DNA of 64,000 nucleotides from Nonomuraea roseoviolacea subsp. carminata (GCF_024172185.1 NZ_JAMZEC010000001.1:7223001-7287000); one strand, 5' to 3'. Positions 8,508 to 17,395 are shown, counted from the stretch's first letter. Numbers and translations: made by a program. Notes: generated by a model from the sequence alone, not told the origin.

Positions 8508-9632
8508 TCAGACGGTGGGGGAGGTCTCGGCCGCCGCCGCGGTCGCGGTCGCGGTCGCCGTGGCCGCCGCCGCCGTCAGCGAGGCGTGGGTGGGCGCGTC
8601 GGGCACCTGCGCCGGGCGGTCCTTGGCCAGCTCGCGGCGCAGCACCGGCACGACCTCCTCACCGAGGATGTCGAGCTGCTCCAGGACGGTCTTCAGCGGC
8701 AGCCCGGCGTGGTCCATGAGGAACAGCTGGCGCTGGTAGTCGCCGAAGTACTCGCGGAAGGTCAGCGTGCGGTCGATGACCTGCTGCGGGCTGCCGACCG
8801 TGAGCGGCGTCTCGGCCATGAAGTCCTCCAGCGACGGCCCGTGCCCGTACACCGGGGCGTTGTCGAAGTACGGGCGGAACTCGCGGACCGCGTCCTGGGA
8901 GTTCTTGCGCATGAACACCTGCCCGCCGAGGCCCACGATCGCCTGCTCCGGCGTGCCGTGGCCGTAGTGGGCGTAGCGCTGCCGGTAGAGGGTGATCAGG
9001 CGGATGAAGTGCTCCTTCGGCCAGAAGATGTTGTTGGCGAAGAAGCCGTCGCCGTAGTAGGCGGCCTGCTCGGCGATCTCCGGGCTGCGGATCGAGCCGT
9101 GCCACACGAACGGCGGCACCCCGTCGAGCGGGCGCGGCGTGGAGGTGAAGCCCTGCAGCGGCGTGCGGAAACGGCCCTCCCAGTCCACCACGTCCTCGCG
9201 CCAGAGCTTGTGCAGCAGCGCGTAGTTCTCGATGGCCAGCGGGATGCCCTGGCGGATGTCCTGGCCGAACCACGGGTAGACCGGGCCGGTGTTGCCGCGG
9301 CCCAGCATGAGGTCCACCCGGCCGTCGGCCAGGTGCTGCAGCATGGCGAAGTCCTCGGCGATCTTGACCGGGTCGTTGGTCGTGATCAGCGTCGTGGCCG
9401 TGGACAGCACGAGCCGCTCGGTCCGCGCCGCGATGTAGCCGAGCATCGTGGTCGGCGAGGACGGCACGAACGGCGGGTTGTGGTGCTCGCCGGTCGCGAA
9501 CACGTCCAGGCCGACCTCCTCGGCCTTCAGGGCGATGGCCACCATCGCCTTGATGCGCTCACCCTCGGTCGGGGTGCGGCCCGTGGTCGGGTCCATGGTC
9601 ACGTCGCCGACGCTGAAGACGCCGAACTGCAT
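8508..9632 (-). CDS. LLM-class flavin-dependent monooxygenase, CE1758 family
   Basis: Bacterial-luciferase-like TIM-barrel enzyme (374 aa) expected to oxidise an unknown substrate with reduced FMN and O2. Family signatures include MQFGVFSVGDV at the N-terminus, FATGEHHNPPF, LMLGRGNTGPVYPWFGQD and VGSPQQVIDR near residue 290. The last 30 residues are a low-complexity Ala/Thr tail (TATATATAAAAET), unusual for the family and encoded by a repetitive GCGGTC-type stretch. ATG 9632 begins the family's MQFGVF; TTG and GTG codons up to 9647 are in frame. It is followed 84 bases later by its partner reductase on the same strand. Confidence 0.88.
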   Translation of the reverse strand: MQFGVFSVGDVTMDPTTGRTPTEGERIKAMVAIALKAEEVGLDVFATGEHHNPPFVPSSPTTMLGYIAARTERLVLSTATTLITTNDPVKIAEDFAMLQHLADGRVDLMLGRGNTGPVYPWFGQDIRQGIPLAIENYALLHKLWREDVVDWEGRFRTPLQGFTSTPRPLDGVPPFVWHGSIRSPEIAEQAAYYGDGFFANNIFWPKEHFIRLITLYRQRYAHYGHGTPEQAIVGLGGQVFMRKNSQDAVREFRPYFDNAPVYGHGPSLEDFMAETPLTVGSPQQVIDRTLTFREYFGDYQRQLFLMDHAGLPLKTVLEQLDILGEEVVPVLRRELAKDRPAQVPDAPTHASLTAAAATATATATAAAAETSPTV

Positions 9633-9898
9633 CTTAGTCACCACCAATGACAGTTGAAACTTGAACAGCTACCTCAGCGCAACGGCGCCCCGGCTTATTC
9701 CACCATGATCGTGAGCCGGGGGCGCCGTGCGCGTGTGGGGCCTGAGACGGCTGCGTGGGGGAGGCGGGTCAACGCCGAGCACCTTCTGAGGAGGGTCCCC
9801 GAGCGCAGGGAAGACGCAGAAGGCAGCAGAGCAACAGGGGAGACGAGAGCCGGCTAGGCGCGGGCGCTGAAGTCAGGCGGGCGCGGGCTCACGTCAGG

Positions 9899-10564
9899 CT
9901 AGGCGCGGGCCGCCGCCAGCGCGTTGATCGCCGCCGGGTCGAGGATCCGCTCAGGGGCGCCGTGCTCCGCCACCGTGATCATGGCCTGGCCGATCCGTTC
10001 CGTCGTCGTCACACTCGTCGCGAACACCCGCCTCAGAATCGGGTACAGCGGCGCCGTCACCACGTACGCCAGCCGATACCACCGCGTCCGCGACGTCGCC
10101 CCATGGACCGGCTGGATGTAGCCGGGCCGGAACATGTACGCCTCCAGCGGCAGCTCCAGCAGCGCCTCCTCGGTGGCCCCCTTCACCCGCGCCCACATCG
10201 CCCGTCCGCCCGCGTCGGTGCCCGCTCCCGACACGTACACGAACGTCGAGCCGGGATTGAGCCGCGCCAGCGTGGTGCCGGCGGCCAGCGTGTACCCGTA
10301 CGTGACATGCCGGTACTCGTCCTCACCCATGCCCGCCGAGGAGACGCCGAGGCAGAAGAAGCACGCGTCATGGCCGGCCAACTCGCCCTCGATCGGCGTG
10401 AGGTCCAGCAGATCGGCGTGCACGACCTCGCGCAGCTTCGGGTGCGAACGACCGGTGGGTGTCCGGCCCACCGTGAGCACGGCCTCCACCCGGTCGTCGA
10501 GCAGGCACTCCCGCAGCACGCCCTGCCCGACCATGCCGGTCGCACCGAAGACGATCACTTTCAT
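9899..10564 (-). CDS. NAD(P)-binding epimerase/NmrA-like protein
   Basis: A 221-aa Rossmann-fold protein with the N-terminal nucleotide motif VIFGATGMVGQGVL (GxxGxxG) and FFCLGVSS, FVYVSGAG and MFRPGYIQP. This pattern is typical of atypical short-chain dehydrogenases of the NmrA/HTATIP2-like group. No convincing YxxxK catalytic pair is seen, so it may be a sensor or a reductase of unknown substrate. ATG 10564 begins the fold. The frame extends far upstream, but that translation is low-complexity and lies over repeats, so I do not count it. No operon partner is apparent. Confidence 0.78.
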   Translation of the reverse strand: MKVIVFGATGMVGQGVLRECLLDDRVEAVLTVGRTPTGRSHPKLREVVHADLLDLTPIEGELAGHDACFFCLGVSSAGMGEDEYRHVTYGYTLAAGTTLARLNPGSTFVYVSGAGTDAGGRAMWARVKGATEEALLELPLEAYMFRPGYIQPVHGATSRTRWYRLAYVVTAPLYPILRRVFATSVTTTERIGQAMITVAEHGAPERILDPAAINALAAARA

Positions 10565-11143
10565 CCGGGCTCCGTTCGCGCGGGATACCACCCGCTCCCC
10601 CCGATCATCCCAGCCTTTCCACCCCACAGACACTAAAGCCCCAGGGGAGGAGCCAGGCCCGCCCCGCCCCGCTCTGGCCCAGCGGCAGCAGACCCACATG
10701 CCCCGCCTTGGCACAGGAACAGCGGGCCGGCCGCCCCACTCTGGCCGAGGGGCAGCAGGCGCCTGCCCAGCCTTGGCACAAGGACAGCAGGCCCCCATGC
10801 CCAAGCGTTGGTGCAGGGGCACGCGCGCATGCCCGGGCTTCGGGATCAGTAGGGGTCGTGGTGCGGAACCCGACACAGGGGTGCCCGGTTCATGACCCTC
10901 TGGATCGGCAGGGGCCCATCCCCGGCGCAAACAGTCCCGCGAACCTTGTCCCGGCCTGGTACGGCAGGAGAGTGCAACCCTGGCATAGGCAGTGTTGTAT
11001 GCCCCTGTCCCCAGGCCATGCCCCATGTCCCCGACCGATTCAGGAAGGCGGCGCGACCCCCTGCCGGTGGCAGGTAAATACGGCCGGATCCGGCCTGTGC
11101 GCAGCCCATCCCCGTGACCGGTCTTCTCGCTCATCATGGGCCC
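10565..11143. other. Non-coding stretch with two degenerate 67-bp repeats
   Basis: About 580 bases with no credible gene. Two similar units start at 10673 and 10740, each beginning TCTGGCC and containing CCTTGGCACA followed by GGACAGC or GAACAGC. They are C-rich and about 67 bp long, with traces of a third partial unit to about 10830. The rest (10830-11143) holds the upstream regions of the flanking genes; I see no hairpin or promoter worth naming. Confidence 0.6.
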
Positions 11144-11845
11144 ATGTCACCCGAGGCGATTCACCAGCAGCAGCGGCTCGCCGAACCCCCCGAGACCGCC
11201 CCCGAACCTCACCCCGACCTCACCGCGCCCACCGGCGACCAGGACGCGGGCGCCGCCCACCGCCGCCGCGGCGCCCGCGTCCTGGTCGCCGCCCTGGCCG
11301 CCGTCGCGCTGGCCGCCGGCGGCGTCGCCGTCTTCCAGTACGTCGGCGCCCACGGCCCCCGCCCCGCGGACGGCGGCACGCCGCCCTGGCCCATCCCCGC
11401 CGACCCGCTGCCCGGCATCCGGGCCGCCGGTCTGACCCACGGCCCGATGGGCCACGCCGAGCACTACCACGCCCACCTCAGCGTCTTCGTGGACGGCGAC
11501 AAGGTCGAGGTGCCGGCCGACATCGGCATCGTGGACGAGGAGATGTCGCCCCTGCACACCCACGACGACCGGGGCGTCATCCACGTCGAGCCGCACACCA
11601 AGGGCGAGGTCTTCACCCTCGGCCAGCTCTTCAAGCAGTGGGGCGTCACGCTGTCGGCGAGCCAGATCGGCTCCCTCAAGGCCGGCGCCGGCCGCACCCT
11701 GACCGCCGAGGTGAACGGCGTCCCGGTCACGGGCGACCCCGCCGCCATCGTGGTCAAGGCGCACGAGCAGATCTCCCTCGTGTACGGCAAGCCGGACCCG
11801 TCGTTCAAGGCCCCCGCGTCCTTCACCTTCAAGCCGGACGAGTGA
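11144..11845 (+). CDS. Membrane-anchored protein with histidine-rich extracytoplasmic domain
   Basis: I do not recognise a characterised family. The protein (233 aa from ATG 11144; GTG 11114 also possible, neither with a clear ribosome site) has a Pro/Glu-rich N-terminus of about 40 residues. Basic residues HRRRGAR then precede one membrane segment near residue 55. The C-terminal domain faces outside: HYHAHLSVFVDGDK, PLHTHDDRGVIHVEPH and TLGQLFKQWGV. The clustered His residues suggest metal binding, which is inference only. Similar HAHL/LHTHD proteins occur as hypothetical proteins in actinobacteria and archaea. It is monocistronic, followed by repeats. Confidence 0.7.
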   Translation: MSPEAIHQQQRLAEPPETAPEPHPDLTAPTGDQDAGAAHRRRGARVLVAALAAVALAAGGVAVFQYVGAHGPRPADGGTPPWPIPADPLPGIRAAGLTHGPMGHAEHYHAHLSVFVDGDKVEVPADIGIVDEEMSPLHTHDDRGVIHVEPHTKGEVFTLGQLFKQWGVTLSASQIGSLKAGAGRTLTAEVNGVPVTGDPAAIVVKAHEQISLVYGKPDPSFKAPASFTFKPDE

Positions 11846-11950
11846 CCGGCCCAGCCTTCCGGAGGAGTGATCCCCGCCCAACTCTCCCGGACGAGTGGCC
11901 GGCGCAGCCCTCGGACGGAGTGGCCGGCCCGGCTCTCCCGGACGAGTGAC
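11836..11950 (+). repeat. Degenerate 24-28-bp repeats derived from the gene's 3' end
   Basis: About five units, each beginning CGGA(C/G)GAGTG, run from the last codons of the histidine-rich protein gene into the intergenic region. The first unit contains the gene's own TGA stop. Confidence 0.7.
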
Positions 11951-12058
11951 CCGATCCCAGCCCGCGTGGCAGGACGATGACAGCCCTTCCCGGACGGTGG
12001 CCGCTGCTCACATCCTGCTCTTCCACGACATCCCAGCCGCCGAGACGCTCTGACCTGC

Positions 12059-12172
12059 GACGTCTCGATCGAACGGGGCGCGCAGGACGCATTCTGGCCC
12101 GCGACGTCTGGATCGGGCGGGGCGCGCAGGACGCATTCTGACCCGGGACGTCTCGATCGAATGGGGCGCGCA
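12059..12172 (+). repeat. 44-bp tandem repeat, 2.6 copies
   Basis: Units at 12059-12102, 12103-12146 and a partial copy at 12147-12172. Each starts GACGTCT(C/G)GATCG and contains GGGGCGCGCAGGACGCATTC, with few mismatches. Confidence 0.85.
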
Positions 12173-12301
12173 GCGGTATTTCACCGATCATGTGACAGAT
12201 CGTCGTACGCCTCGCAGGGATTCTGGGTCGCTCCTGGTCCGTGGTTCACCGGCCGGCGTCGCGGGGGTGCGGGGGCCGGCAGGCCCCCGCCTGGGGGTCG
12301 A

Positions 12302-12318
12302 AGGGGGCGAAGCCCCCT
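12302..12318. terminator. Short GC hairpin
   Basis: Perfect 7-bp stem AGGGGGC/GCCCCCT around GAA, within the repeat-rich gap between convergent transcription units. It may act as a terminator from either side. Confidence 0.5.
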
Positions 12319-12336
12319 GGGGAGCACGCCTGAACG

Positions 12337-12486
12337 CCAACGCGCGAAGCGCGCCTCCTTGTGAAGACCTTCTTGTGAAGACCTTGCCCTTACGTCCAAC
12401 GCGCGAAGCGCGCCCTCTTGTGAAGACCTTGCCCTTACGTCCAACGCGCGAAGCGCGCCCTCTTGCGAAGACCTTGCCCCTATGCC
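12337..12486. repeat. 45-bp tandem repeat with internal GCGCGAAGCGCG hairpins
   Basis: Three copies start at 12337, 12396 and 12441, each beginning CCAACGCGCGAAGCGCGCC and continuing CTTGTGAAGACCTTGCCC. The first copy carries an extra 14-bp internal duplication. Each copy can fold its GCGC-GAA-GCGC core. The array ends 16 bases before the stop of the ABC exporter gene and probably works as transcript 3' structure. Confidence 0.85.
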
Positions 12487-12501
12487 CCTCCCGTGCTGCG
12501 C

Positions 12502-14328
12502 TCAGGCCTGGGCCGCGACCGGGACGAACCCCGTGCCCGCCCGGTAGTGCGGCGACTGGTGGCGGAAGTAGGTGTTGTACACCTCGCAGTACCGCCCCCC
12601 GCGCGCCAGCAGCGTCGCGTGGTCGCCCTCCTCGACGATCCGGCCGTGGTCGAGGACGATGATCCGGTCGACGTGCTCGATCGTGGACAGCCGGTGCGCG
12701 ATGACGATCGACGTACGGCCGGCCAGCACCACGTCGAGGCCCTCCTGGATCTGCGCCTCCGTGAGCGGGTCGACGCTGGCCGTGGCCTCGTCCAGCACCA
12801 CGATCGCCGGGTCCTGCACCAGCAGCCGGGCCAGCGCCACGAGCTGCCGCTGGCCCATGGACAGCGCCCGCCCGTGCTCGCCCACGTCCGTGGCCAGCCC
12901 GTGGGGCAGGGCCTCGATCCAGTCGCCGCCGCCGACCGCCGTCGCGGCGGCCAGCACCTCCTCGTCGGTCGCCTCGGGCCTCGGGTAGCGGATGTTGTCG
13001 GCCACCGTGCCGCTGAACAGGAACGGCGCCTGCGGCACCGCGCCGATCTGCCTGCGGTACGCGCCGAGCTCCAGCGTGCGGATGTCGTGGCCGTCGACCA
13101 GCAGGCGGCCCTCCTGGAACTCGTAGAACCGGGTGATCAGCTTGCTCAGCGTGGACTTGCCGGCGCCCGTGTGGCCGACCAGCGCCACCGTCTCGCCCGC
13201 CTCAATGACCAGGTCGAAGTCGCGCAGCACCGGGGCGGCCGGGTCGTAGCCGAAGGTGACCCGGTCGAACTCGATGCGTCCCGCCACCCGGCCGACGTCG
13301 CGGGAGTCGCTCTGCACCACCCGCGGTGGCGCGTCGATGAGCGCGAACACCCGCTCCGACGCCGAGAGCCCCTGCTGGAACTGCGACCAGAACGCGGCGA
13401 TGGACGTCAGCGGGAACCAGAACAGCGCGACCCCCTGCAGGAACAGGTACCAGTCGCCCGCCGACAGCCGCCCGCCGAGCACGGCCGTGCCGCCCAGCTG
13501 CGTCAGGGCGACCGTCGCCAGCCCCGCCACCAGGAACAGCACCGGGAAGATCGACGAGAACACGAACCCCTGTCCCAGCGTCACCTTGTAGCTCTGCTGG
13601 TTGATCGGCTGGAACTCGTCGTAGACCTGCCGCTCCTGCCGGAAGTTCTTGGCCACGGCGATGCCGCCCATGGTCTCCTGCAGGTTGGCGTTGACGCGGC
13701 TCAGCGACCGCTGCGCCCGGCGCGTGCTGGTCCGGGCGATCCGCCGGAACAGCAGCGCGATGCCCACCACGACGGGCACCACGAGCAGCGTCAGCAGCGC
13801 CAGCTCGACGCTGCGCAGGAACAGCAGCACCGTCACCAGCCCCACCATGAGGATCTGGCTGATCAGGTCCATCGTCAGCGTGGAGACCGTGGCGAAGTCG
13901 TCGGTGTCGGAGGTCACCCGGCTGACGATCCGGCCCGACGGCGTCTCGTCGTAGAAGGACAGGTCGCGCTGGAGCACCGCGTCGAACGCGTCCTCACGCA
14001 GGCGCAGCACGACGTCGCCGGTGATCCGCGAGCTCTGCCACTGGCGGACGAAGTTGAACACCCAGCCGAGCCCGCCCGCCAGCAGCAGGCCGAGCGTGAG
14101 CCGCCAGCCGGTCTCGGCGATGGTGCCGTTCTGGATCTCGTCGAGGCCCCAGCTCGCCACCAGCGGCATGGCGGCCTGGCTCGCGGAGCCCAGCACGATC
14201 ATGGTGGCGACCAGCACCATCGCCCCGAGCTTCGGCCGGAAGTACGACAGGATGCGGCGCAGCAGCTCGCGGTCGCCGTACGTGCGGTCGTAGTCCTCGG
14301 CGTCGAGGCCGTCCATGATGAAGCCCAT
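12502..14328 (-). CDS. ABC exporter half-transporter (consensus Walker B)
   Basis: Membrane-ATPase fusion (608 aa): six transmembrane segments in residues about 30-320, then a nucleotide-binding domain. Walker A is GHTGAGKS near residue 383. The signature loop reads ALSMGQRQ instead of LSGGQ. Walker B is IVVLDEATASVD with the catalytic Glu. It is the second gene of a two-gene operon: its ATG overlaps the upstream stop (ATGA). With the partner it should form a heterodimeric exporter of lipid, peptide or drug type; the substrate is unknown. A Tyr/His-rich C-terminus ends near the repeat array. Confidence 0.9.
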   Translation of the reverse strand: MGFIMDGLDAEDYDRTYGDRELLRRILSYFRPKLGAMVLVATMIVLGSASQAAMPLVASWGLDEIQNGTIAETGWRLTLGLLLAGGLGWVFNFVRQWQSSRITGDVVLRLREDAFDAVLQRDLSFYDETPSGRIVSRVTSDTDDFATVSTLTMDLISQILMVGLVTVLLFLRSVELALLTLLVVPVVVGIALLFRRIARTSTRRAQRSLSRVNANLQETMGGIAVAKNFRQERQVYDEFQPINQQSYKVTLGQGFVFSSIFPVLFLVAGLATVALTQLGGTAVLGGRLSAGDWYLFLQGVALFWFPLTSIAAFWSQFQQGLSASERVFALIDAPPRVVQSDSRDVGRVAGRIEFDRVTFGYDPAAPVLRDFDLVIEAGETVALVGHTGAGKSTLSKLITRFYEFQEGRLLVDGHDIRTLELGAYRRQIGAVPQAPFLFSGTVADNIRYPRPEATDEEVLAAATAVGGGDWIEALPHGLATDVGEHGRALSMGQRQLVALARLLVQDPAIVVLDEATASVDPLTEAQIQEGLDVVLAGRTSIVIAHRLSTIEHVDRIIVLDHGRIVEEGDHATLLARGGRYCEVYNTYFRHQSPHYRAGTGFVPVAAQA

Positions 14329-16427
14329 CAGCGCACCCCTCCCTGCTCGCCGGCCGCCATCGCCTGACCCGCCTCCTCCAGATCCGCGTCCCGTGGATCC
14401 GCGTCTCGCGGGTCTACGGTTCGCGGGTCTACGGCTCGGGGCTCCTCGTCCTGCGGGTCCCCGTCTCGTAGATCCCCGTCTCGTGGATCCCCGTCCTCGC
14501 CGCCGTCGAGGCCGCCACGGTCACGGTTCGTTGGGACGCCGATCCCGTTCCGGCCCACGCCGAGTGCGTCCTGACCGTCGTCAAGCGCGTCCCGGTCGTC
14601 GTCGCCCAGCGCCTGGCGGTCGTCGGTGAGGGCGTCGCGGGCGTCGTCCAGGTCGACCTCGTCGTAGTGGGAGAAGATCCGCCGGTAGAGGCGGCTGCGG
14701 GCGATCAGCTCGTCGTGCGTGCCGTAGTCGGCCAGCTCGCCGCGTCGCAGCAGCAGCACCTTGTCGGCCCAGCGGATCTGGGACAGACGGTGCGTGATGA
14801 GCAGCGTGGTGCGCCCCTCCTGGATGCGGCCGATAGCCTGCTGGATCCTGTCCTCGGTGGCGGAGTCGATGGCGCTCGTCGAGTCGTCCAGGACGAGGAT
14901 CGCCGGGTCGGTCAGCAGGGCCCGCGCGATGGCCAGCCGCTGGCGCTGCCCGCCCGACAGCGTGACGCCCCGCTCGCCGATGACCGTGTCGTAGCCGTCG
15001 GACAGCTCGCCGATGAACTCGGCCGCCTGCGCGTCCTCCGCCGCCCGCACCACGGCCTCGCGGTCGGCCCGCTGGCCCAGGCTGAAGGCGATGTTCTCGG
15101 CCACCGACCGCGAGAACAGCACGATGTCCTGCTCGATCGTGGAGATCTGGGAGCGCAGCGAGTCGAGGTCCCAGTCGCGGACGTCGACCCCGTCGATGAG
15201 GATGCGGCCCGCGGTGACGTCGTAGATGCGGGGGACGAGCTTGGTGAGCGTGCTCTTGCCGGAGCCCGTCTCGCCGACGACGGCCACGGTCTCGCCCGGC
15301 CGCACGGTGAACGACACGCCCCGCAGCGCCGGCTCGCCCTCGCCGTAGCCGAAGGTGACGTCCTCGAAGACGATCTCGCCGCTGATCGGCGCGGTGTGGC
15401 CGTCGGCGCGCTGCGCCAGCTCGCTCTCGGACGTCATGATGTCGAGGATCCGGCGCGAGGAGACGATGCCGATCTGCACCAGCGAGAACGTGAAGATCGA
15501 GATCTGCGTGGGGAAGCCGAGCATGGCCATGAGCCCCATGAACGCGACCAGGTCGCCGGTGCTGATCACCCCGGAGCCGTGCAGGGCCAGGCCGTGCCAC
15601 AGCGCCCCCGCCATCGCGCACGCGAACAGCAGCGTCGGCAGGTAGCGGGCCTGCACCAGGCCGTTGTGGGCGAAGGAGTCGCGGTAGCGGCGCGCGTACG
15701 AACGGAAGCGCCGGCGCTCCTGCTCCTCCTGCGCCGTCACCTTGATCACCTCGATGCCCCGCACCGCCTGGCTGAGCGTGGCGTTGAGGTCGCCGAACTC
15801 CTCGCGCATGCGGGTCGCCACGGGGTTGAGCCGCCGCATGTAGTGCCAGAGCGCCGCCACGAACACCACGGCGAAGATCCCCGGCACGAGCAGCAGCCGC
15901 GGGTTGACCGCCCCGATGAAGAACAGCGGCACGATGCCGGTGAGCCCGGAGTCGACGATGAGGTCGAGGCCCGGGGTGACCATGGTGGAGAGCTGCCGGA
16001 TGTCGTTGGCCGCGCGGGCCATGAGGTCGCCCACCCGCTGCCGGTTGTGGAACGTCTGGCTCTTGCCCAGCAGGCTCACGTAGAGCTCGTCGCGGGCGTC
16101 GCGTTCGAGCCGCTTGGCCAGCACCTCGCTCGACATCCGGGCGACCAGGTCGAACACCCCGCGCGCCAGCACGATCGCGCCCAGCGCCAGCGCGATCAGC
16201 CGCAGCGCCTCCGCGGGCTCGCCCCGCTCGCCCAGCACGGCGTCGAACGCGTCGCCGGTCAGGGACGGCACGGTCGCGTTGAGCACCACCATGACCAGCG
16301 ACCCGCCGAGGAAGCCGGCGAGGTGCAGGGGCTGGCGGCGCAGGTGGGACCACAGCCAGCGGACGGGGCCGCGACGGTCGTGGCGCGGGCCGGAGACGGA
16401 GAACTCCGGCGTGCTGATGGAGGTCAC
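14328..16427 (-). CDS. ABC exporter half-transporter (degenerate Walker B) with acidic repeat tail
   Basis: Partner of the next gene (699 aa from GTG 16427, which has GGGGAG seven bases upstream; the frame is open further up without support). Six membrane segments are followed by a nucleotide-binding domain with Walker A GETGSGKS (near 386) and canonical LSGGQRQ. Walker B is LVLDDSTSAID, where the catalytic Glu is Asp. Heterodimeric exporters of this class typically have one such degenerate site. From about residue 600 the protein has a hydrophilic tail of about 100 residues including pentapeptide repeats of DPRD(A/G) type, not part of the family fold. Confidence 0.9.
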   Translation of the reverse strand: MTSISTPEFSVSGPRHDRRGPVRWLWSHLRRQPLHLAGFLGGSLVMVVLNATVPSLTGDAFDAVLGERGEPAEALRLIALALGAIVLARGVFDLVARMSSEVLAKRLERDARDELYVSLLGKSQTFHNRQRVGDLMARAANDIRQLSTMVTPGLDLIVDSGLTGIVPLFFIGAVNPRLLLVPGIFAVVFVAALWHYMRRLNPVATRMREEFGDLNATLSQAVRGIEVIKVTAQEEQERRRFRSYARRYRDSFAHNGLVQARYLPTLLFACAMAGALWHGLALHGSGVISTGDLVAFMGLMAMLGFPTQISIFTFSLVQIGIVSSRRILDIMTSESELAQRADGHTAPISGEIVFEDVTFGYGEGEPALRGVSFTVRPGETVAVVGETGSGKSTLTKLVPRIYDVTAGRILIDGVDVRDWDLDSLRSQISTIEQDIVLFSRSVAENIAFSLGQRADREAVVRAAEDAQAAEFIGELSDGYDTVIGERGVTLSGGQRQRLAIARALLTDPAILVLDDSTSAIDSATEDRIQQAIGRIQEGRTTLLITHRLSQIRWADKVLLLRRGELADYGTHDELIARSRLYRRIFSHYDEVDLDDARDALTDDRQALGDDDRDALDDGQDALGVGRNGIGVPTNRDRGGLDGGEDGDPRDGDLRDGDPQDEEPRAVDPRTVDPRDADPRDADLEEAGQAMAAGEQGGVR
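14380..14500 (-). repeat. 15-bp in-frame repeats encoding (D/E)PR-type pentapeptides
   Basis: About eight 15-bp units within the exporter gene's 3' end encode successive GDPRD, GDLRD, GDPQD, EEPRA, VDPRT, VDPRD and ADPRD. They keep the frame and lie just before the stop overlapping the second exporter gene. Confidence 0.85.
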
Positions 16428-16620
16428 GGCCAAGCTCCCCGAGGCGGCAGGCGGATGGGTATCGAACCTGCTTTCTATCACCCGCCGCCGACAGATTCCC
16501 ATCGCATTTTCGGGGCGGCCGAGCCCGGCGGCGCCCCGCCCGGACACGTCACGCCACGCCACGGAGGGCCGGAGACGCCGCACCCCGCCGCGAGACAGCC
16601 GAGGCTCTGAGAAACACGAA

Positions 16621-16644
16621 ACCCCAGGTCGGATGACCTGGGGT
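16621..16644 (-). terminator. Terminator of the tRNA cluster
   Basis: Perfect 10-bp stem ACCCCAGGTC/GACCTGGGGT with a 4-base loop. It is followed on the minus strand by TTCGTGTTTCT, downstream of the three minus-strand tRNA genes. Confidence 0.85.
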
Positions 16645-16650
16645 GAGGTG

Positions 16651-16725
16651 TGGTGGACGATACTGGGATTGAACCAGTGACCTCTTCCGTGTCAGGGAAG
16701 CGCTCTCCCGCTGAGCTAATCGTCC
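16651..16725 (-). tRNA. tRNA-Val (GAC)
   Basis: Complete cloverleaf: acceptor GGACGAT pairing with ATCGTCC, D-arm GCTCAGCGGGAGAGC, anticodon stem CTTCC/GGAAG with loop CTGACAC (anticodon GAC) and T-arm ACTGG TTCAATC CCAGT. The 3' CCA is encoded. The D-arm, T-stem and 3' half are nearly the same as in tRNA-Val(CAC) at 27603. Confidence 0.97.
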
Positions 16726-16732
16726 GTTGCCG

Positions 16733-16803
16733 AGGTGGAGACGGGATTTGAACCCGTGTAGACGGCTTTGCAGGCCGCTGCCTCGCCTCTCGGCCACTCC
16801 ACC
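16733..16803 (-). tRNA. tRNA-Cys (GCA)
   Basis: Acceptor GGTGGAG/CTCCACC, anticodon loop CTGCAAA (GCA) and T-loop TTCAAAT. Discriminator U73, as required for cysteine tRNAs. CCA is not encoded. Confidence 0.97.
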
Positions 16804-16818
16804 GAGCCGGAAGCTCCG

Positions 16819-16890
16819 AGCGGAAGACGGGATTCGAACCCGCGACCCTCACCTTGGCAAGGTGATGCTCTACCACTGAGCCACTTCCGC
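16819..16890 (-). tRNA. tRNA-Gly (GCC)
   Basis: Acceptor GCGGAAG/CTTCCGC, anticodon stem CACCT with loop TTGCCAA (anticodon GCC), T-loop TTCGAAT and discriminator U. CCA is not encoded. First gene of the minus-strand tRNA trio. Confidence 0.97.
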
Positions 16891-16924
16891 GTCGCCGTCG
16901 CTGTGTTGCGGTGACGAGAGAACT

Positions 16925-17395
16925 CTAGCGAATCCTGGCCGAGTCCCCAAACCGGAGGTCGCCGACCTGCTCCGCGTACCAGTCGACGCCGGCGACGTGC
17001 TCGGCGATCTGGCGCAGCGTCCAGTTGGGGTCGCGGGGGACGTCCCAGGCGTCGGGGACGGTCGCGTAGCGGTTGACGTACGACTGGGCGAGGCGGGGCC
17101 AGCGGGAGCGCGCCTCGGCGAGGTCCAGCTCGGTGAAGCGGGCCCAGTCGGCGTCCAGCGTCACCATCCGGCCGTGCCAGGCGTCGGGCGCGGGCGTGGC
17201 GCCGGCGAGCAGCGCCTCCACCTCGGCGAGGTGGTCGATCAGGTGGTCCTGGATGCGGCGGGCCGCCTTGGCGGGGGTCCACAGGTTGGCGCCGTCGGTC
17301 AGGACGGGACGGCCGTCCCAGGCGAGCCAGGTCTCGGCGAGGGCGAGGCATCGGTCCACGGAGCCGGCCACGAGGAGCGCGGGGTTGTCGGTCAT
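16925..17395 (-). CDS. DinB/mycothiol maleylpyruvate isomerase-like protein
   Basis: A 156-aa four-helix-bundle protein of the DinB/YfiT-like superfamily. His residues that could bind metal lie in RRIQDHLIDHLAE (near residue 50) and LRQIAEHVAGVDWYAEQ (near 130). In actinomycetes such proteins are often mycothiol-dependent transferases or isomerases; the substrate is unknown. The ATG at 17395 is clear. The gene lies 35 bases upstream of tRNA-Gly on the same strand and may be cotranscribed. Its promoter region is shared with the divergent ArsR gene and is filled by a tandem repeat array. Confidence 0.72.
   Translation of the reverse strand: MTDNPALLVAGSVDRCLALAETWLAWDGRPVLTDGANLWTPAKAARRIQDHLIDHLAEVEALLAGATPAPDAWHGRMVTLDADWARFTELDLAEARSRWPRLAQSYVNRYATVPDAWDVPRDPNWTLRQIAEHVAGVDWYAEQVGDLRFGDSARIR

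Noticed and set aside
9654-9857. 67-residue plus-strand frame between the monooxygenase and the epimerase-like gene
   Set aside because: No ribosome site, no recognisable sequence and arginine-rich composition typical of chance frames.
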